A stretch of DNA of 10,259 nucleotides from Coriobacteriales bacterium (GTDB lineage Bacteria > Actinomycetota > Coriobacteriia > Coriobacteriales > UBA8131), in the NCBI GenBank assembly GCA_031272005.1, contig JAISUQ010000021.1:1-10259 (forward strand). Reading direction: 5' to 3'. Under the pieces are notes generated by a model. The model was not told where the DNA came from. It ran no database searches and saw only the letters and a list, made by a program, of their open reading frames with translations. Positions within the stretch are counted from its first letter, which is position 1. Every line of letters starts with the position of its first letter. Of the stretch, positions 1 through 6,645 are shown piece after piece. The position numbers were made by a program, and so were the translations under genes.

Positions 1-290
1 TGAGCATCGCCTATGGCGTATTCTGTGCAGCAGCGAGCATCGACCGGCAGCAGGCTCTGGCAGCCTTCACCTTTTCCCAGGCTTCTGCCAGCGTCAATGT
101 CTGTGTGAAGAGCGTGCCGCTCAGCCAGACGGCCGGACAGCGCCTGCTGGTCAATCTGCACCCGCTGTTCGATACTCTGGTGACCGGCGTGGAGCAACTC
201 GATGAACGGATGCTCTGGGCGTCTACGCCGGCCCTGGACATCGCCGCAATGCGCCATGAGCGGCTTTATTCGCGTTTATATATGAGTTAA
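1..290 (+). CDS. ureF: Urease accessory protein UreF, C-terminal part (5' end outside window)
   Basis: The reading frame is open from base 3 and ends at TAA 288-290, giving the last 95 residues of a protein normally about 220-240 residues long. The C-terminus contains the UreF hallmark: a 'P-LGQ'-like segment (VPLSQTAGQRLL), then ALDIAAMRHERLYSRLYMS, matching the conserved 'P.LDI.SMRHE.LY.RLF.S' ending of the family. UreF is a cytoplasmic, all-helical chaperone that bridges UreD and UreG on the urease apoenzyme and takes part in GTP-dependent nickel delivery. The C-terminal tail seen here belongs to the region implicated in partner binding. It is followed 43 bp later by ureG on the same strand, as expected in a ureABCEFGD operon. 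The start codon and N-terminus cannot be judged. An internal ATG at 105 is in frame but is not a credible start, because the homologous sequence continues upstream to the window edge. Confidence 0.93.
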   Translation, partial: SIAYGVFCAAASIDRQQALAAFTFSQASASVNVCVKSVPLSQTAGQRLLVNLHPLFDTLVTGVEQLDERMLWASTPALDIAAMRHERLYSRLYMS

Positions 291-333
291 CGCAAGTTGA
301 CGTGAGTTGAGAACCTGGATTCGGGAGGCAGTG

Positions 334-945
334 ATGGAGCTTATCAAAATTGGCGTAGCCGGACCTGTAGGCAGCGGCAAGACAGCATTGATTGAAGCGT
401 TGGTGCGTAGATTGGCGCCTGGCTTCAGCATCTGTGTGGTCACCAACGACATCTATACGCAGGAAGATGCCCAATTCCTGGCCGCCAACTCGGTGCTGCC
501 AGCTGAGCGCATCAAAGGTGTGGAGACCGGCGGCTGCCCGCATACCGCCATCCGCGAAGACGCTTCGATGAACCTGGAAGCCATCGAGGCGTTAACCAGC
601 CAGTTCCCCGATACTGAACTGGTATTCATCGAAAGCGGCGGAGATAACCTCTCGGCCACCTTCAGCCCGGAGCTGGCCGATGCCACCATCTTCGTCATCG
701 ACGTCAGCGGCGGCGACAAGATTCCCCGTAAGGGCGGCCCGGGTATCACCCGCAGCGACCTGCTGGTCATCAATAAAACCGATTTGGCTGAGCAAGTGGG
801 CGCCAGCCTGGAGGTGATGGAGCGCGATGCCCGGCTGATGCGCGGACAGCTGCCATTCATCTTCACCAATATTCGCAGTGGCGAGGGCATTGACGCCGTG
901 CTGGACTGGCTGCGCCATCAGGTGCTGTTGGAGGATCTGGCCTGA
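334..945 (+). CDS. ureG: Urease accessory GTPase UreG
   Basis: This encodes a 203-residue SIMIBI-class GTPase that supplies nickel to urease together with UreD and UreF. Visible motifs are the P-loop GPVGSGKT (residues 10-17), the nickel-binding Cys-Pro-His triad (68-70, within GGCPHTAIREDAS), the switch segment ESGGDNL (100-106) and the guanine-specificity motif NKTD (147-150). Length matches the usual ~205 residues. ATG 334 is chosen because GGGAGG at 323-328 lies 5 bp upstream and the protein then begins MELIKIGVAGPVGSGKT, as homologues do. A GTG at 331 and a TTG at 307 are in frame, but would place the start within or before that ribosome binding site. The stop overlaps the ureD start by one base (TGATG at 943-947), indicating translational coupling. 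All key residues are present, so an active enzyme is expected. Confidence 0.97.
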   Translation: MELIKIGVAGPVGSGKTALIEALVRRLAPGFSICVVTNDIYTQEDAQFLAANSVLPAERIKGVETGGCPHTAIREDASMNLEAIEALTSQFPDTELVFIESGGDNLSATFSPELADATIFVIDVSGGDKIPRKGGPGITRSDLLVINKTDLAEQVGASLEVMERDARLMRGQLPFIFTNIRSGEGIDAVLDWLRHQVLLEDLA

Positions 946-1934
946 TGTCCGAGGCCTGCGCAAACGCTGCAAACCGCTATGGGCAGGCATCGCGACTGTA
1001 TCTGCGCATCGCTGCCAACGCTGGACGCAGCTACCTGGCTGAGTCATCGTTCACGGCACCGTTGAAGGTATTGGAGCCATTCTATGATACGCAGGGTCGC
1101 ATGCTGCTGACCCTGATTACCGTCTCCGCCGCTACCATGGCCGGAGATGTGCAGGACATCGAGCTGGAGCTGGCAGCTGACGCCAGCGCCCGCATCAGCT
1201 CGCAGGCTTTTGAGAAGCTGCACGCCATGCCCGCCGGCAGCCAGGCCAGCCGACGGATAACTGCCCGCATCGGCAGTGGCGCAACCCTGGACTACTCACC
1301 GCTGCCGACCATCCCCTTCGCTGATTCGGCCTTTGTCGGCAGCCTGCACTTTGAGTTGGCCGACACCACCTCCCGACTGTTCTACAGCGATATCCTGGCT
1401 GCCGGCAGGATAGCTGCTGGTGAGCGTTTTGCCATGCGCCGCTGGTGCAATTGCGTCGAGCTGTACCAGCAGGGGCGGCTGGCCTGGATGGACAACCTGG
1501 TGCTGGAGCCGATTCCGGCTTCGGTGTCGGAGCCGGAATCGGCGTCGAGACCGGTGTCGAAACCGACATCGGCGTCGAGACCGGAGTCGGAGCCGGCATC
1601 GGTGTCGGAGCCGGCGTCGAAACCAGCGTCGAAGCCCGCAGCGAAGCCCGCGGCGAAATCGGAGCCGGCATCGGCGCCACCCGCCAGCCGGCCGCCCGGC
1701 CATCCTGATAGCCCAGCATGCTTCGCCGGATACTCGCACCTGGGCAGCGCCCTGCTGGCCAATTTCGCACCGGACGGCGGCGCCGAAGCGCAACTGGCCG
1801 CTCTGACCAACAGTTTTGATGGCTATGCCGGCTTCAGCCGCACCGCTGCCGGCTATCTCAGCATCAAGTCTCTGGCCCACGGCTCCGAACCGATTCTCTC
1901 TCTTCATCAACAATTGCGCGAACTGCTGGTTTGA
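945..1934 (+). CDS. ureD: Urease accessory protein UreD (UreH) with a Pro/Ser-rich insert
   Basis: This 329-residue protein is the scaffold that binds apo-urease and recruits UreF and UreG for nickel insertion. Family features seen are the KVLEPFY and 'SSQAFEK' segments near residues 41-47 and 85-91, the FYSDILAAGRIAAGERF block at 146-162 (canonical 'Y.DIL..GR...GE.F'), and a C-terminal part with GYSHLGSALLA and a final LHQQLRELLV. UreD proteins are usually about 270 residues; removing residues 189-244 leaves 273. That segment is a low-complexity Pro-x-Ser-x stretch encoded by a hexanucleotide array at 1509-1676. It lies right after WMDNLVLEP, apparently in a surface loop before the next core strand, so function may be kept. 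ATG 945 overlaps the ureG stop by one base. Assignment rests on motifs and on position after ureF-ureG. Confidence 0.92.
   Translation: MSEACANAANRYGQASRLYLRIAANAGRSYLAESSFTAPLKVLEPFYDTQGRMLLTLITVSAATMAGDVQDIELELAADASARISSQAFEKLHAMPAGSQASRRITARIGSGATLDYSPLPTIPFADSAFVGSLHFELADTTSRLFYSDILAAGRIAAGERFAMRRWCNCVELYQQGRLAWMDNLVLEPIPASVSEPESASRPVSKPTSASRPESEPASVSEPASKPASKPAAKPAAKSEPASAPPASRPPGHPDSPACFAGYSHLGSALLANFAPDGGAEAQLAALTNSFDGYAGFSRTAAGYLSIKSLAHGSEPILSLHQQLRELLV
1509..1676 (+). repeat. Degenerate 6-bp tandem array (YCGRNN) inside ureD
   Basis: About 28 consecutive hexamers follow the pattern T/C-C-G-G/A-N-N, for example tcggtg, tcggag, ccggaa, tcggcg, tcgaga and ccggtg. The most degenerate units (cccgca, gcgaag, cccgcg, gcgaaa) lie near 1635-1658. 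Because the unit is a multiple of three, each frame encodes a dipeptide-type repeat: Pro/Ser alternating with Ala/Glu/Lys/Val in the ureD frame, Arg-rich in the second forward frame, and Gly/Val/Ala-rich in the third. The region is stop-free in all six frames. In the ureD frame the units group as six- and four-residue blocks (PxSxSE/R, PxSK). Growth by replication slippage is the likely origin. The array is in frame and does not disrupt ureD. Confidence 0.9.
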
Positions 1935-1997
1935 TACAAGTACTTGACGCGCCATTAACTTTGCCGAAACATTTCGACCTGATAATCGTCTATGACA

Positions 1998-2018
1998 TTC
2001 CGGCCAAGGGGGCCGGAA
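1998..2018 (+). promoter_or_regulatory. Hairpin in the ureD-urtA leader, with weak promoter-like boxes upstream
   Basis: An 8-bp perfect inverted repeat, TTCCGGCC (1998-2005) and GGCCGGAA (2011-2018), has a 5-nt loop. It lies in the 126-bp gap between ureD and urtA, about 43 bp before the urtA start. No U-run follows, so it is not a standard intrinsic terminator. Upstream are a TTGACG at 1944-1949 without a good -10 at normal spacing, and a GATAAT at 1981-1986 preceded by TTGCCG (1961-1966) at only 14 bp spacing. A urtA promoter here is plausible but not demonstrated. The hairpin could be an operator, a leader structure or an RNA-processing site between the urease and transporter parts. Confidence 0.4.
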
Positions 2019-2060
2019 GGGGGTGTCTTCATTTGGACATTGGGAAGAAAGAGGGAAACA

Positions 2061-3344
2061 ATGAAAAAATCACGTCAAATGTTCGCGCGTATTGCAGCAC
2101 TGATGCTCAGCCTGACGCTGGCTTTCTCCCTGGTGGCCTGCGGCGGTGGTAGCAGCAGCACCGGCGGCGGCACCAGCACTGGCGGCGGCACCGCTGGTGG
2201 AGATGAGGGCGACACCGTAGTGGTGGGCATCCTGCACTCCAAGACCGGCGCCATGGCCATCAGCGAGCAGGCTGTCATCGACGCCGAGATCCTGGCTATC
2301 GAGGAGATCAACGCCTCCGGTGGCGTGCTCGGCAAGCAGATTGAGTACATCGAGGAGGACGGTGCCTCCGACCCGGCAACCTTTGCCACCAAGGCGGAGA
2401 AGCTGGTCTCCCAGGACAAGGTAGTCACGGTCTTCGGCTGCTGGACCTCCTCTTCGCGTAAGGCCGTCAAGTCGGTCTTCGAGGATTACGAGAGCCTGCT
2501 CTGGTATCCGGTGCAGTATGAGGGCATGGAGCAGTCGCCCAACATCATCTACACCGGCGCCGCGCCCAACCAGCAGATCGTACCGGCTGTGGAGTACCTG
2601 CTGGATAACGGCTACACCAAGTTCTTCCTGATTGGCTCGGATTATGTGTTCCCGCGTACCGCCAACATGATCATCACCGCCCAGGTCAAGGCAGCTGGCG
2701 CAGAGATTGTCGGCGAGGAGTATGCGGCCATGGATCAGACCGACTTCGCCTCCATCATCACCAAGATTGAGGCCGCCAAGCCCGACATCATCGTCAACAC
2801 CCTCAACGGCACCGGCAATGTCAGCTTCTTCAAGCAGATGGCCGAGAAGAACTACACCGCCGCCGAGTACCCGACCATGAGCTTCTCCATCGCGGAGGAG
2901 GAAGTGGCCACCATCGGCCCGGACATCCTCAAGGATCACATGGTCTCCTGGAACTACTACCAGACCACCGACACCCCCGAGAATGAGGACTTCGTTGCCG
3001 CCTACAAGGCGCGCTGGGGTGCCAACCGCGTGACCTCCGACCCGGCCGAGGCCGCCTATGACGGTGTCTATCTCTGGAAGGCCGCCGTGGAGAAGGCCGG
3101 CAGCTTCGAGGTCGCCGCAGTGCTGGAAGTCATCCGCACCGGTGAGATCAGCTTCCAGGCGCCTGAAGGCCTGGTGACCATCGACGGCGCGACCCAGCAC
3201 CTCTCCAAGCCCGTGCGTATCGGCGTCATCGGTGCCGACGGCCTGATTGAGGAGGTCTATGCCACACCGGAGCCGGTCGCTCCAGACCCCTACCTCAAGG
3301 GTTACCAGTGGGCCGTGGACGCCAACATCCAGCCCTTGGAGTAA
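2061..3344 (+). CDS. urtA: Urea ABC transporter, substrate-binding lipoprotein UrtA
   Basis: This is the 427-residue extracellular urea receptor of the UrtABCDE high-affinity importer. ATG 2061 is chosen because AGAGGG (2050-2055) precedes it by 5 bp and a proper lipoprotein signal follows: MKKSRQ, a hydrophobic core, then lipobox LVAC with the lipidated Cys at residue 27. A Gly/Ser/Thr linker (28-43) tethers the domain, as is common in Gram-positive receptors. The mature domain carries UrtA-specific blocks: VVGILHSKTGAMAISE, VFGCWTSSSRKAVKSVFE, LLWYPVQYEGMEQSPNIIY, TGAAPNQQIVPAVEYLL, IGSDYVFPRTANMI and PAEAAYDGVYLWK. These separate it from generic branched-chain amino acid receptors (LivK type I periplasmic-binding fold); the amide-binding FmdD is the nearest alternative. 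An in-frame ATG at 1992 would place 23 polar residues before the signal and has no ribosome binding site. urtBCDE follows after a 254-bp gap. Confidence 0.95.
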   Translation: MKKSRQMFARIAALMLSLTLAFSLVACGGGSSSTGGGTSTGGGTAGGDEGDTVVVGILHSKTGAMAISEQAVIDAEILAIEEINASGGVLGKQIEYIEEDGASDPATFATKAEKLVSQDKVVTVFGCWTSSSRKAVKSVFEDYESLLWYPVQYEGMEQSPNIIYTGAAPNQQIVPAVEYLLDNGYTKFFLIGSDYVFPRTANMIITAQVKAAGAEIVGEEYAAMDQTDFASIITKIEAAKPDIIVNTLNGTGNVSFFKQMAEKNYTAAEYPTMSFSIAEEEVATIGPDILKDHMVSWNYYQTTDTPENEDFVAAYKARWGANRVTSDPAEAAYDGVYLWKAAVEKAGSFEVAAVLEVIRTGEISFQAPEGLVTIDGATQHLSKPVRIGVIGADGLIEEVYATPEPVAPDPYLKGYQWAVDANIQPLE

Positions 3345-3598
3345 GCGCGGGCAACCTGCACCTGCACCAGCCGAACCGGGCGTCACAGATTGCAGTCAGT
3401 GTTACCGGAGTTCAACTCAAGTTCAGAATCAGGTTTTGCTAGTACATTTACTTGATAGCTTAACTGTTTGACAATCGAAGCTTGTAAGCCCCGGGCGGCG
3501 GCGATGCGCATCGCTTCCGCCGCCGCCCCTGCAGAGTGTAACACCTGCACCACCAGCCATTCACACCCACAATAACTGTTTGATGAGAGGTGCCGAAG
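3345..3598 (+). other. urtA-urtB intergenic region
   Basis: This 254-bp stretch has no credible gene. It contains a GC-rich hairpin (3493-3528, listed separately). Two pairs of short direct repeats are also present: CACCTGCACC at 3359-3368 and 3542-3551, and TAACTGTTTGA at 3461-3471 and 3573-3583. A perfect TTGACA occurs at 3468-3473, but no TATAAT-like hexamer lies 16-19 bp after it, since that position falls at the start of the hairpin. Hence no internal promoter is called. The urtB ribosome binding site GAGAGG is at 3585-3590. Such a gap between the receptor gene and the permease genes commonly lets the receptor be made in excess; that role is inferred here. Confidence 0.7.
3493..3528 (+). 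promoter_or_regulatory. Very GC-rich hairpin between urtA and urtB
   Basis: A perfect 11-bp stem, GGGCGGCGGCG (3493-3503) with CGCCGCCGCCC (3518-3528), encloses a 14-nt loop that itself contains the palindrome GATGCGCATC (3503-3512). Every stem pair is G-C, so the RNA structure should be extremely stable. It is followed by ctgcagagtg, not a U tract, so classical intrinsic termination is unlikely. Its place 149 bp after the receptor stop suits a 3'-stabilising or partial-attenuation element that raises UrtA over UrtB-E. That role is inferred from placement. Confidence 0.6.
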
Positions 3599-4504
3599 AT
3601 GCAACAGGTCATCGGAGTGCTTTTCAACGGCCTCAGCCTGAGTTCCATACTGCTGCTCACCGCGGTGGGCCTGGCCATCACCTTTGGCCTGATGAAGGTC
3701 ATCAACATGGCCCACGGCGAATTCATCATGATGGGCGCCTATACCACCTTCGTGGTCCAGCAGCTCTTCTTAAGCTTTGCCCCCGGCGCCTTTGACCTCT
3801 CCTATCTGGTGGCGCTGGTGGCCGCCTTCGCCTTCACCTTCCTGTTCGGCTGTGTACTGGAGAAGTTGGTCATCTCGCGGCTCTACGGCCGTGTTGTCGA
3901 TAGCTTGCTGGCAACTGCCGGCATCAGCATCATCCTGCAGCAGGCTGCCCGCAGCATCTTCGGCGAGCGCGGGGTCAACGTCACCGCACCCAGCTGGTTG
4001 TCGGGCGGCATCAGCCTGGGCGGCGTGACCTTCTCCTATAACCGCCTGTTCATCATCATGCTGGCGGTGCTCAGCCTGGTGTTGGTGGTCTTGATCATGC
4101 GCAAGACCAAGTTCGGTCTGCAGATGCGGGCGGTGATGCAGAACCGCGACATGGCCCGCTGCATGGGCATCAACTCCCGGCGCATCGACATGCTGACCTT
4201 TGGCATCGGCAGCGGTCTGGCTGGCCTGGCCGGCTGCTCGGTGGCCCTGCTCGGCTCAGTGGATTCCACTGTCGGCCAGCTGTACATCGTAGACTCCTTC
4301 ATGGCCGTGGTCCTCGGCGGCGTGGGCAACCTGGTGGGCACGGTCTTCGGTTCCTCGATTATCGGCTTCTCCAGCATCGGTATCGAAACCGGCCTGTCTT
4401 CGGCCGACATCGCCAAGTGCCTGGTGCTGCTGATTATCATCGTCTTTTTGCAGTTCAAACCCCAGGGTCTGTTCGCTGGTCGCACCCGCCAACTGGACGA
4501 GTAG
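3599..4504 (+). CDS. urtB: Urea ABC transporter, permease UrtB
   Basis: This 301-residue membrane protein of the LivH type forms half of the urea translocation pore with UrtC. It opens with an amphipathic start and a first membrane segment, followed by the family block GLAITFGLMKVINMAHGEF (residues 24-42). Later come the cytoplasmic coupling loop around RAVMQNRDMARCMGIN, which contacts an ATPase subunit, VDSFMAVVLGGVGNLVGTV and the C-terminal KPQGLFAGRTR. About eight hydrophobic segments are apparent. Length fits the short UrtB form that lacks the long N-terminal extension seen in many proteobacterial UrtB proteins. ATG 3599 is preferred, with GAGAGG at 3585-3590 and 8 bp spacing; an in-frame GTG at 3590 overlaps that site and would add three residues. 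The stop TAG is part of the urtC ribosome binding site. Confidence 0.94.
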   Translation: MQQVIGVLFNGLSLSSILLLTAVGLAITFGLMKVINMAHGEFIMMGAYTTFVVQQLFLSFAPGAFDLSYLVALVAAFAFTFLFGCVLEKLVISRLYGRVVDSLLATAGISIILQQAARSIFGERGVNVTAPSWLSGGISLGGVTFSYNRLFIIMLAVLSLVLVVLIMRKTKFGLQMRAVMQNRDMARCMGINSRRIDMLTFGIGSGLAGLAGCSVALLGSVDSTVGQLYIVDSFMAVVLGGVGNLVGTVFGSSIIGFSSIGIETGLSSADIAKCLVLLIIIVFLQFKPQGLFAGRTRQLDE

Positions 4505-4516
4505 GAGGCGGAGAAG

Positions 4517-5803
4517 ATGCCTATCAGAAAAGTGAGCAGCAAAGCGACCAGCAAAGTGACCGGAACGGCAGCAGCCGCTGCGGCGGCGGCCGATGCGACG
4601 ACCGGTGCAACGACCGGCAAGAAGTCCTTGCTCCAGCGGCTGGCCAAATCCGCCGGCAGCCCGGTGGTCTTTGCCATCATCGTCATCGGCCTGGGCGTGC
4701 TGCCACTGCTGTACTCCAGCGGGGCCATCGACTCCACGGCGATGATTATCTTCTCCGGCAAGTGCATCGCTTTGGCCATCCTGGCCATCGGCATTGACTT
4801 AATCTGGGGCTATACCGGCATGCTTAGCCTGGGTCAGGGCCTGTTCTTCGCCCTGGGCGGTTACTGCATGGCGATGCACCTGAAGATGGTGGCCACCGGC
4901 GGCAACATCACCGAGTTCATGCACACCGGCGGCCTGAGTGAGCTGCCGATTATCTGGAGGCCTTTCCTGACCTTCCCGGCTACCCTGGTGCTGATTATCG
5001 TGGTACCGGCGGTGGTCGGCGGGTTGGTGGGCTTCTTCATCTTCCGCAACCGGGTCAAAGGCGTCTTCTTCTCCATCATCTCCCAGGCGCTGACCTGGGC
5101 GGCCTTCTCGCTGTTCATGGCCACCTCGCCCTGGACCAACGGCAACACCGGCATCACCGAGATCAAGTCGGTCTTCGGCAGCATCCGCGGTGATGCCAAC
5201 CTGGATCACCTGTATATGCTGTTCTATGTCTCGCTGGGGGTCCTGGTGCTGGTGTTCATCCTGGCCACGTTGCTGACGCGGACCAAATTCGGCAAGCTGC
5301 TGATTGCCATCCGCGACGGCGAGAACCGCACCTACTTCTCCGGCTATTCGGTCAGCCGCTATAAGAACACCATCTACGTGATCTCGGCGGTGCTGGCCGG
5401 TATCGGCGGAGCGCTGTTCGTCAACTTCAACGGCTCCATCTCGCCATCGGTGATGACCATCTCCTACTCCATCATGATGGTGGTCTGGGTGGCCATCGGC
5501 GGGCGCGGCACCATCATCGGTGCGGTTATCGGCACGCTGTTGATCAACTTCGGAGAATACACCATCGCCTCCGGTTCGATGATCCAGGCCTGGCAGTTCA
5601 TCGTCGGCGGCATCTTCGTGGTGGTCATCCTGTTCTTCAAGGGCGGCATCGTGGGCATCTTCACCAGCCAGCTGCCGGCAGCCTGGCGGTGGCTGCAAGC
5701 CCGGTTGGGCGGCAGAGGCCAGGGCAAAGGCGCGGATCAGGGCGCGGGTGGCCAACTGGCCGCCAGCCAGGCCGGCAGCAGCGCGGATGCGGAAGTGGGG
5801 TGA
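4517..5803 (+). CDS. urtC: Urea ABC transporter, permease UrtC
   Basis: This 428-residue LivM-type permease is the second half of the urea channel. Membrane segments begin near residue 50 (VVFAIIVIGLGVLPLLY). Family blocks are DLIWGYTGMLSLGQGLFFALGGYCMAM (94-120), the coupling loop RTKFGKLLIAIRDGENRTYFSGY, and VVWVAIGGRGTIIGAVIGTLLINFGE. ATG 4517 follows TAGGAGG (4502-4508), which overlaps the urtB stop, with 8 bp spacing. The ends are unusual. Residues 1-48 are hydrophilic and low-complexity, with a run of eight Ala (18-25) and Ala/Thr/Gly repeats; the last ~35 residues are rich in Gly, Gln, Ala and Ser (RGQGKGADQGAGGQ...). Neither tail belongs to the permease core. The stop at 5801-5803 lies 5 bp before the urtD start. 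Confidence 0.94.
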   Translation: MPIRKVSSKATSKVTGTAAAAAAAADATTGATTGKKSLLQRLAKSAGSPVVFAIIVIGLGVLPLLYSSGAIDSTAMIIFSGKCIALAILAIGIDLIWGYTGMLSLGQGLFFALGGYCMAMHLKMVATGGNITEFMHTGGLSELPIIWRPFLTFPATLVLIIVVPAVVGGLVGFFIFRNRVKGVFFSIISQALTWAAFSLFMATSPWTNGNTGITEIKSVFGSIRGDANLDHLYMLFYVSLGVLVLVFILATLLTRTKFGKLLIAIRDGENRTYFSGYSVSRYKNTIYVISAVLAGIGGALFVNFNGSISPSVMTISYSIMMVVWVAIGGRGTIIGAVIGTLLINFGEYTIASGSMIQAWQFIVGGIFVVVILFFKGGIVGIFTSQLPAAWRWLQARLGGRGQGKGADQGAGGQLAASQAGSSADAEVG

Positions 5804-5808
5804 GCGCG

Positions 5809-6645
5809 ATGACGGCCACGGCGGCAACAACGGCAACAGCGGCAGCGACAAAAGCAGCAACTGCGACTGCGGCGGCGGCAACCAAAGACCCGGTACTGAA
5901 GGTCAACAACATCTCGGTCTCCTTTGAAGGCTTCCTGGCTTTAAGCGACGTCCAGGTCGACGTGCAGCGCAACACCATCCACTTCTTCATCGGCCCCAAC
6001 GGAGCTGGCAAGACCACGCTTCTGGACATCATCTGTGGCAAGACCCGCCCCAGCGCCGGCACGGTGACCTACTTCCCGCAGGGTCGCGAGATGATCCGCC
6101 TCACCGACCTCAAGGAGTATCGCATCGTCAACGTAGGCGTGGGACGCAAGTTCCAGATGCCTTCGATATTCATCAACCTGACGGTCTGGGACAACATGAT
6201 TCTCTCGCTCAAAGGCCACAAAGGGGTGTGGGACTCGATATTCTTCCGCCCCTCGGCAGCCGAGCGCGCCGACATCGAGCAGATGCTGGAGCGCTTCGAT
6301 CTGCTGGAGCAGCGCGACACCATAGCCGGTGCCCTGGCGCATGGACAGAAGCAGCGCCTGGAGATTGCCATGCAGCTGGTGCAGAAGCCGGAGCTGATCA
6401 TGCTCGACGAGCCGGCCGCCGGCATGGGCAAGCAGGAGACCTTCCAGCTGGGCGAGGTGCTGCGCGAGATCTGCGGTGAATGCACCGTCATCGTGGTGGA
6501 ACACGACATGGAATTCGTCAAGCAGATTGCCGACGTGGTGACCGTCTTCCATGAGGGCAAGGTGCTGATGGAAGGCAGCATCAGCGAGGTGCTGGCCGAT
6601 GAGACCGTACAGGCCGTCTACCTGGGGCGTGGAGGTGAGCGTTGA
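5809..6645 (+). CDS. urtD: Urea ABC transporter, ATP-binding protein UrtD
   Basis: This 278-residue LivG-type ATPase energises urea import as a heterodimer with UrtE on the cytoplasmic face. Motifs seen are Walker A GPNGAGKT (residues 62-69), Q-loop Gln116 in GRKFQMPSIF, signature LAHGQKQ (176-182, the UrtD-type variant of LSGGQ), Walker B LIMLDEP (196-202) and H-loop His232 in VVEHDMEF. The ATPase domain starts near residue 29. The first 26 residues are an Ala/Thr-rich tail with Lys15 and Lys26, which makes the protein longer than the usual ~250. ATG 5809 is preferred, with GGGGTGAG (5797-5804) upstream. GTG 5800 is an alternative that would overlap the urtC stop by 4 bp and add three residues. 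The TGA overlaps the urtE start by one base. Confidence 0.94.
   Translation: MTATAATTATAAATKAATATAAAATKDPVLKVNNISVSFEGFLALSDVQVDVQRNTIHFFIGPNGAGKTTLLDIICGKTRPSAGTVTYFPQGREMIRLTDLKEYRIVNVGVGRKFQMPSIFINLTVWDNMILSLKGHKGVWDSIFFRPSAAERADIEQMLERFDLLEQRDTIAGALAHGQKQRLEIAMQLVQKPELIMLDEPAAGMGKQETFQLGEVLREICGECTVIVVEHDMEFVKQIADVVTVFHEGKVLMEGSISEVLADETVQAVYLGRGGER

Noticed and set aside
1521..1676. The repeated block in ureD considered as a CRISPR array
   Set aside because: Units are contiguous 6-mers without unique spacers, and the block is in frame within a coding sequence.
1931..2152. A small + strand frame beginning at the ureD stop and running into urtA
   Set aside because: It overlaps the urtA signal sequence in another frame, its start lies at the ureD stop without a ribosome binding site, and the product has no recognisable features.
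2070..3386. A 438-codon antisense open frame opposite urtA
   Set aside because: It mirrors urtA codon bias (G/C-ending third positions remove stops on the other strand). Its product is a Gly/Val/Leu/Asp-rich sequence without recognisable domains, and it has no credible start context. urtA is certain.
3468..3473. TTGACA considered as the -35 of an internal urtB promoter
   Set aside because: The position for a -10 box (about 3490-3498) is G/C-only and falls in the hairpin.
3493..3528. The urtA-urtB hairpin considered as an intrinsic terminator
   Set aside because: No U tract follows, and urtB-E need transcription through it or a promoter that is not visible after it. Kept as a regulatory or stability element.
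3461..3583. The segment between the 11-bp direct repeats considered as an insertion element
   Set aside because: The ~101 bp show no terminal inverted repeats and no transposase remnant, so a mobile element is not annotated; only the repeats are reported.
4799..5881. A 360-codon antisense open frame opposite urtC and the urtD start
   Set aside because: Its product is a His/Asp/Gln/Arg-rich sequence typical of the complement of a GC-rich membrane-protein gene; it spans two real genes and has no domain.
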